From: Kalaharituber pfeilii
Lineage: Eukaryota; Ascomycota; Pezizomycetes; Pezizales; Pezizaceae
Assembly: GCA_015179045.1 (NCBI GenBank)
Contig: WHUZ01000099.1
Location: forward strand, 1-64,000
DNA length: 64,000 bases
Direction: 5' to 3'
Shown in pieces: positions 57,002 to 64,000 of this stretch. The position numbers were made by a program, and so were the translations under genes. Below the pieces are notes generated by a model, which saw nothing but the letters and a program-made list of their open reading frames with translations, was not told the DNA's origin and searched no databases. Each line of letters starts with the position of its first letter. The stretch's first letter is position 1.

Positions 57002-58818
57002 CCGTCGCTTACCTAGTAGTGCCTGGCGACCGGGATGTGCAGGTTTTCTTGGCACCCCTCCTCCTATATTTCCAAACGTAATATCTCTAGCATTAGGCAT
57101 GTTAGCAGCATCATGTAAAGTGCAGCATATTTAGTAGGCATAGCTGAATATTTGGAGGATATCTGATAGCTGCACTTTTTGTACACCATTTTTCATTCAA
57201 TTATATACACAAAAAGTACAGTTCTCTACCCCCCCTTGCATACCACAGAATAGCATATACCAAGTACTACATGACTGTGCTCAATTATAGCTCTTCGCAC
57301 TCTCAAGTGGCCATAGAGGAAGGTTAGCTAACTCATACAATCATAGAATAGGGTTGGTGTAGATTTTTAAGGGCTCAAAAGCAGTAGCCGAAATGTCCGA
57401 AAGTGCCGGAAATGCCGAAACTGCCAATATGTCCTATTGTAGATATAATATAGCCTACCGCGACCCTTATACCACTCTAAGCAGTATTTCCATACTCTCC
57501 CTATAGTCTATAAAGTTTTGTACAGCAAATATGCACTAGAATAGTCATTGTATAATACATTAATTCTTTCACCACTTTATTCTATTAGCAAGGAAAAATT
57601 TATGCTAGGTGCTACCAGCTTGACCGCAGGATGCCGTTATACTCTATAGACTATTTCCTGGCTGCTTTGCACACTCTGGATATCCATAATTCTTAGTATC
57701 ATAGGCATTCCGAGTGTTCCTGCCATCATTACTGTCATAGGTATCATGGGTGCCCTTGGCCTCTTTATACAGCTTCTTACAGTGTACTGTCCTAATGTCA
57801 TTGCTCAACACTGAACACCCTGATAAATACTCCCTTATCTAGTCACTCTGACGCCTATGCAGCCATTGTAGGGCAATGGACGTCTAGAAGTATACTAGCT
57901 TGTTCTATTACTATAAGGAAGATGCAATCCTTATCAATATTAATATCTATATCAACCTATATAGACCTGTATGGCGGTGGTTTTGTAATCCTTATCCTGC
58001 CTGTCAGTTCTGATATATATCGATGTCACAAGAGCTCATCTCACCTGTTAATCCTGTCAGTTAGGCATATACTATTATGGCCATAGGAGTGCTCATAGGA
58101 ATGCTTCCATACCTGCCAATTCTACTGCTAAATACTGTCCTCAGTGTAGACGCCTATCGTAGCTACCAATCCTGTAATCTTGCTATACTGTGGCATTCAT
58201 GAGAGCATTTTTCTAGCAGTAAGTACTATCAGTCCTGCTACATGCAATGATATTCGTGGGTGGGTGTCTTCCTAGCAGTAAACGCTATCAGTCATAGTAT
58301 ACAGTGCTGCAGTTAAGAGGGCAGTTTCATACCCATCAATCCTATCATTCCTAGTGTATACTATTGCTGCTTCGAGTAACAGTAGGGACATTTTGGTAGT
58401 TTCGGCATTTCCGGCACTTTCGGACATTTCGGCTACTGCTTTTGAGCCCTTAAAAATCTACACCAACCCTATTCTATGATTGTATGAGTTAGCTAACCTT
58501 CCTCTATGGCCACTTGAGAGTGCGAAGAGCTATAATTGAGCACAGTCATGTAGTACTTGGTATATGCTATTCTGTGGTATGCAAGGGGGGGTAGAGAACT
58601 GTACTTTTTGTGTATATAATTGAATGAAAAATGGTGTACAAAAAGTGCAGCTATCAGATATCCTCCAAATATTCAGCTATGCCTACTAAATATGCTGCAC
58701 TTTACATGATGCTGCTAACATGCCTGATGCTGGAGATATTACGTTTGGAAGTGTAGGAGGAGGGGTGCCAAGAAAACCTGCACATCCCGGTCGCCAGGCA
58801 CTACTAGGTAAGTGACGG
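57002..58818. mobile_element. 1.8-kb fold-back element flanked by TA
   Basis: Inverted arms of about 434 bp (57002-57435 and 58386-58818), nearly identical, starting CCGTCGCTTACCTAGTAGTG and ending with its complement, each next to TA (57000-57001, 58819-58820). The roughly 950-bp interior is degenerate repeats (CTAGCAGTAA, CTATCAGTC, TACCAATCCTG). No coding potential. The arms contain GCCGAAATGTCCGAAAGTGC, a near-repeat. Confidence 0.85.
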
Positions 58819-61201
58819 TACTGCACAATGGCTCAACATCTCATGTGTCACAGCAATCCTAGAAACCTGAACTCGTTTTGTGAAGCCTTTCCTGATACAC
58901 ATATCCACAGCGCATGCGGTTCTTTTATTCAGATCCACTGAAAGTTACTACCGCAAGACCTGCCGTAAGTACAAAGTTCTGGAGCCTATGCAAGCCCATA
59001 TTTGGCCATGAGCGTTGCTCAGCATCCATCAGCTCCGGCAACATACAGTAACTCACGCATCCAATTGTTAGTCTAAACTTTGCTACAATCGGGATAAGAT
59101 GCTTGCTTGGTAAGTAACTTATGAGGATGTTGAATGCGACATTTTGGCTCGAAAAAGCTTAAGTGAGAGAATTTGCTTCGAGAGACTGAGATGTACAGGA
59201 CTATCTAAAATCAGTTACAGCTGGCCTATAGGTCCCTGCGGATAGTCAATCCACCATGCCGTCTCATCTATCGTTTGAAATCAAGCTATCTATCGTCCTT
59301 GAGCTTGATGATCGATTTATTATTTTTTGCAACCCAATGTATCGATACTTTGGAATTATTCTGTACATATCAAGAGGCCCGCTTGATTCATCGTCCTTGA
59401 AACGCGCTCTCAACTCTTAAACAAGCCTTGATACTGATAAAGCAAAAGTGATGCTGAAACATCGTTTTGCAGGAGCTTGGCCATGCGTTCATTTTAATTG
59501 ATGCGATCGATGAATATTGCAGCATCTGACATGATTAGATTTCCTCAAGGTGGCGAAGTGATTCTACACTTGCAGGTTCCTAACTCCCAAAGCCAATTCG
59601 GGAACAGCTGGGTGAGAGCTGGTTTTCGATGCGATTTGACGAATTGAATTATATGAGTGTTATTTTGTGAATTGAGCAATATGCAGTTTGACGTGCGATT
59701 TCACGCATCGACAGATGGTACACGGCGCGTGCGAGATTACCCTAAACTGGTGAACTGGATATCCATGATTGCGAGGGCTGTTGAACGTGGTATTGAATTG
59801 GATGCCTCAATCCGCACTCAGCATCCAATCCCCACGGGCTGTGGCTGTCCAATGAATAAAAGCCCTTCACAGGCTCCCGCAATAGTCTCGTGTTAGACCC
59901 GACTATGCACTACGAGCGGCTGCAGCGGGCATGTCTCCAAACACAAGTAGCAGGCCTGCTTGGGCCGACGTCCTGACTGTTGCAGAATATCATTTCAAGG
60001 GCAGTAGCATGGATGCTAGCCTCGTTGAATTTCATGTAAACGTTGATCAAGTATGCTTGGGCGCCGACCAAGATGCGTAAGAGTGCATGAGGCCGTGCAT
60101 ATCACGAGCACTGGTGAGAACCGTAAAGGTTGCACTTCACTTTAACTTTACAAATCTATTACGAAGCCCCGTTCAAAGGGAATGGCAGGGATGACTAGTT
60201 CATGACTATAGAGCTGTATAGAGCATATACTGTGACTTGGGAAAGTAGAGCACGATATAAAAATCACAATTATGTTCCATGTCGCGTACACCTTTCTAAG
60301 GACAAACGCTAGCGAAGCCTCCTGCGATGGGCCGCTAGTAAGGAAGCAATGAAGAAACGTTCTTGATTTAGCGTGGGTGGTTGCCAAATCTTTTTTTTTT
60401 TTTTTCTTTTTTTTTTTGGGGGGGGGGGGGGGAGAGCTACCATCCTATAATAATTATAAGTCATGTCCGATGTCGGCAACAGATTAGTCTGATACTAGCT
60501 TGTTGCGATGAAAACGCGCTAATACGAACAATGCATGAGAGCCGCCTGTAGCTTGACCTGTACTCCTGGTACACGTCTTGAATAATTCAGGTTGGAAAAT
60601 CGTTACGGGTTAGATTATACTAGGAGTACCCATAATGCCAACGCATAAGTACAAGCAGAACGATCTGTACTCTCTTATGGGATTTTTATCCAGCTTAGGG
60701 CCAGGGTTCACACCGTTACCAATATAAGGAATGGCAACAGCGTTGCCAGTAAGTGTCCATTGCAAAAGTGCTCATTGCAAGTAAGTGTATTGAAGGCCAT
60801 GCACTGAAAATCACTCACGGAATATGTATATACTGGGAACTTCAGTTGTCAGTATTTCCTGGGTCAAGTATTCTCATGAGGGTTGCAATTATCAAGTTGA
60901 AGCCAGAAATGTCTGTGAAATCGCAGCAAACGTACAGGTACCCTGAGCTATGGTGACTCATGTGGTATGCCTTGGAATATGGGTATGTAAAAAAAAGTGT
61001 CATAATTTTTTTTTTCTTTTTTTTCTTTTTTTATCATTACTTGTGTGCCGCCCTGTGGGCGATGACGAGATTAACTACATCGGAGATAAAATTCAGTAAT
61101 GAAAAAGTAAAATAATAGGAAAATAAGTAAGTAACGGCTGGCCTGTTATCTTTCCATCCATCTCAGCAAGTCCATCACGGGGTCCCCCTCCCCTTCCCTC
61201 A

Positions 61202-61202
<1 letters not shown>
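58819..61202. other. Unassigned region
   Basis: No gene I can support. A 71-codon ATG frame at 59681-59896 (+) has no recognised domain. T-run and G-run at 60391-60433. A reversed SINE-like fragment lies at 61008-61075. Confidence 0.4.
61008..61075 (-). mobile_element. SINE-like 3' fragment (reversed)
   Basis: T-rich run followed by ATCATTACTTGTGTGCCGCC and CTGTGGGCGATGACGAGATT; the most diverged of the four copies. Confidence 0.6.
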
Positions 61203-61232
<30 letters not shown>

Positions 61233-62310
61233 ATAACCCCGCTTGTAGCACTTGGCCATGGCAGGGTCCCTGGGCAAGCCCTCATAGCCCGGAGACAGGC
61301 TAAACTAACTCTCTACGTACATGGCCCCCACGCGCCGTCGCCCCCGCTCTCCTAGCTTCTAGAACTTGACCCCGCATTCTCCTACCTTCTAGAACTTGAC
61401 CCCAGCGAAGAAATTCTCTAAAACGTCATACTCCTCCCCATTCTCCGCCTTTCTTTTCCAATCCTTTGCCATGTCGCTCCACCTCTCAAAACCTTCTGGG
61501 CGGTTCTCCTGACTTCTGCATCGGAAAGCGAGATGCTCCCCCGTCCCCTTCCCTCATGGTCGGGGGCCTGAATACCGCTTCTAACCCCCCTGGCCATTTC
61601 CCCCTCCATGTCTCACACCTGTCCCATATGTGTGTCACCGTTTCCTCCTCTCCGCACTATCTGCATTCCGGGCTGTCCGTCTGCCCCACCTTGTGTCTCC
61701 ACGCCCTCAGGCCTTTCCCGCCTAGCAGGCCTGCCATTGTTCGCACCATGCCGCCCAATCTCTGCAGTGGCCTGTAGCTCAGGCCCAGTCTATCCCTTTC
61801 CTGAGCTCGTTGTGCCTTTGTCGACATGCGCAGGCCAGCCTCCGTGACAATTTCCGGCTGGTACGGCAGAAAGGCTCCTACCTTCGCTGCCTTGTCTGCC
61901 TCCTCATTCCCTTGATGCCCTTGTGTCCTTTCACCCACATTACCGCTATGCCCAGGCCTCCTCGGGCCGCCCTGCACTTCCAGGCTTACCTGCACATTTC
62001 ACTGGCACCATCTGGGGTTGGCTTCCCTTCTGCAATCTTCTTTGGCTTTTCGACTGCCGTCTGTCAGTCTGAAATGATTAGGATCTCCTCATCCCCTTTC
62101 TCAAGAGCTTTGTCTATGGCTATCAGTTCGGCATCATTGACCGTGGCCCTCATGCCCAGATATTTTGGCTCTCTCCTGCCGTTCCGCCAAATGCCTGCCC
62201 CTGTCCTCCCCTGGACCCTGCTGCTATCTGTGTATACCGCTTTCCAACCTTCGTCCTCCGCCGCCACAATCTTCTCCTCCCACTCCTCCTTCCCCACTTC
62301 TGATGTCAGT
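61203..62310 (-). pseudogene. 5'-truncated LINE (Tad-like) 3' end: RNase H and zinc knuckle remnants
   Basis: On the - strand, YTDSSRVQGRTGAGIW and DAELIAIDKALEKGDEEILI (62297-62064) are the first part of a ribonuclease H domain. GHQGNEEADKAAKVG (within 61995-61900) is its C-terminal part in a shifted frame. Downstream, a CCHC-type motif (CR, stop, CGEEETVTHIWDRC) is followed by WSDMAKDW and NFFAGVKF. Stops and frameshifts break it into pieces. It ends at a T-run on the + strand (61203-61225), that is, a poly-A tail. Order and tail match the end of a non-LTR retrotransposon polyprotein of the kind that carries RNase H. Inactive. Confidence 0.75.
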
Positions 62311-62319
62311 CCAATGAAT

Positions 62320-62520
62320 CCAACAGGCCAGGCCAGGCCAGGCCAACCGGAGGCCTGGACTGGCCTGGACCGTGAAATTCTGGGCCTGGCCTGGCCTGAA
62401 CAATCAGGCTAGGCCGTGAGGGCCGCCTGGACCGGTCCAGGCGGCCTGAAACAATCAGGCCAATCAGGCCAATCAGGCCGGTCCAGGCCAGTCAGGCCAG
62501 TCCAGGCCAACCTGGCCATT
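62320..62520. repeat. GGCC-rich palindromic simple repeat
   Basis: Dense CAGGCC, AATCAGGCC, CTGGCC and GGTCCAGGC motifs in both orientations, including GCCTGGACCGGTCCAGGC, which is a perfect palindrome. It adjoins the 5' side of the LINE remnant. No coding meaning is seen. Confidence 0.8.
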
Positions 62521-62853
62521 TACGTAAATTCAAGCGATTTTGGAATTTAACGTCACTGACCGGGATCCGGCGCATTACCGGGATCCGGCGCACTTCCGGA
62601 ATAAAAACAATAGCCTCCTGTAAGGCCAAATCTTCATAGAAGATAACCAAATTGCACATACAGCTTGGAGAGGTATAGGAAAGTAACTTCCGCACCTCAG
62701 TTAGCCAATTGGAAATTTTGAATGATACTCTATGGTCGTAGTTGCCCAATTAGGCATCTGAACCCTATGCAGGTGTAAAATGGCAAGATGGCTATTGAGG
62801 ACCTTGAGCAAGTGCATATACCTTCTATAGTATGTATTCAAGAGATCTGGAAT

Positions 62854-64000
62854 GTTTCATGATGATTGGATACATATGAAACAAATGGTGAGCCAATATC
62901 CATATATATATTTTTACTGCTAGAAGTAAACTTTGACATTCAGTCTGTATATATTTCTAAAAATATGAAGCATGTTCAAAATGCTCTAGAATATAACTCT
63001 ACACATAGAAGAATATATCTTGAGTAGCCTATAGGTATAGGTATTGACAGAAAGTAGAAATCAATAGGAATATCTATCTATATATACCTAATTAGGTTAT
63101 GCATATTTCTTAATGCACCATACATGAATTCTGCAGTCCTAAGCTATGAAACTTCAGAAATATAATCTAGAAACTTTTGGAATATTATATACAAACTCTC
63201 AGAGTGACCTAATACTACTTGTTTAAAGTAAACATGATTATGTCTTCTTCCATATAAAGACACCTTGAATTTTAGTCTATATGTCATTGCAACATGCATA
63301 AATACTATGATTATAACCCAATAATAGCCAATACATTCCTAATACCTTACTTTGAGCGCATCGCGCAAGTGTACTAGAAGGTTCATTACTTGTTTCTTAT
63401 GTTTGTTACTTATTTCTACTCTTATATATACTATTGTATTTCTATAACTTTTTTATTTCCGTACTTAGCTCCCTACTACTCAACTCACTTATAAGGAGTG
63501 ACTTTCTTATTTACTCTTTCACTATCTCTTCTATGAAATAAATAGCATCTATGAATCTAACTGTTCTCTTTATTTTATCCAGTTCTAAAAAAATAAATAG
63601 ACCAAATTTAAGAAATTATATGTAACTTTAACAAATATAATTGAGTCACTCTGAAAGTTTCTATATAATATTTCAGAAGCCTCTAGATTATATTTCTGAA
63701 GTTTCATAGCTTAGGACTACAGCATTCATATATGGTGTATTAAGGAATATGTATTACCTAATTAGGTATATATAGATAGATATTCCTATTAATTTCTACT
63801 TTCTGTCAATACTTATACCTATAGGCTACTTAAGATATATTTTCCTATATGTAGAGTTATATTCTAGAGCATTTTGAACATGCCTCATATTTTTAGAAAT
63901 ATATACAGACTGAATGTCAAAGTTTACTTCTAGCAGTAAAAATATATATATGGATATTGGCTCACCATTTGTTTCATATGTATCCAATCATCATGAAACA
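62854..64000. mobile_element. Fold-back element cut by the window end
   Basis: Left arm from 62854 (TGTTTCATGATGATTGGATA) to about 63220; the right arm is its inverted copy from about 63638 to 64000 and continues beyond the window. The arms are AT-rich and differ at scattered sites. The 420-bp centre is AT-rich without genes. The outer ends, and so the target site, cannot be defined here. Confidence 0.75.

Overview
The window is nuclear DNA of a filamentous ascomycete (Pezizomycotina). The evidence is a PalF/Rim8 arrestin, an Shr3-type permease chaperone and a Mnd1 meiotic protein. Their introns are short (about 90-135 nt), with GTAAG/GTGAG donors, CTAAC/CTAAT-like branch sites and TAG/CAG acceptors. 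The lineage cannot be fixed more closely from sequence alone.

Layout. (1) From 1 to 33.76 kb lies a tandem segmental duplication of four units: A 1-6899, B about 10779-16700, C 18217-24625, D 27442-33757. Each carries a two-exon gene for a fungal N-terminal (HeLo-like) domain plus ankyrin repeats on the + strand. Units A, C and D also carry a convergent shr3 gene on the - strand (A and D intact, C with two frameshifts). The ankyrin genes differ in the number of a 177-bp (59-residue) internal unit: 4, 9, 3 and 4. Gene 1 is frameshifted near its 3' end, and gene 4 is a mosaic of gene 3-like and gene 1-like sequence. (2) From 33.8 to 46.3 kb is ordinary single-copy sequence: mnd1 (-), a long gene-poor stretch, then palF/RIM8 (+). 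(3) From 46.3 to 56.3 kb is a second tandem array of three genes for GTPases that resemble vertebrate immunity-related GTPases (IRG/IIGP). The third is broken by a frameshift. (4) From 56.3 kb to the end is repeat-dominated sequence: fold-back elements, a decayed LINE 3' end with RNase H, and a GGCC-rich block.

Mobile DNA shapes the whole window. Large fold-back elements flanked by TA sit exactly at the A/B and C/D unit junctions. A roughly 540-bp inverted-repeat element lies in three HeLo-ANK units and, reversed, in both IRG spacers. A 748-bp element between IRG2 and IRG3 has a paralogous empty site in the IRG1-IRG2 spacer. Because the duplicated units can be compared base by base, small TA-NNN-TA insertions are visible that look like excision scars of Tc1/mariner-type transposons.

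Biology. The ankyrin receptors with highly similar, number-variable repeats, and the IRG-like GTPases, are each expanding tandem families of a type linked to recognition or defence. Their presence within 64 kb suggests a candidate fungal innate-immunity locus. That functional link is inference. Shr3, Mnd1 and PalF are housekeeping genes caught in or next to the arrays.
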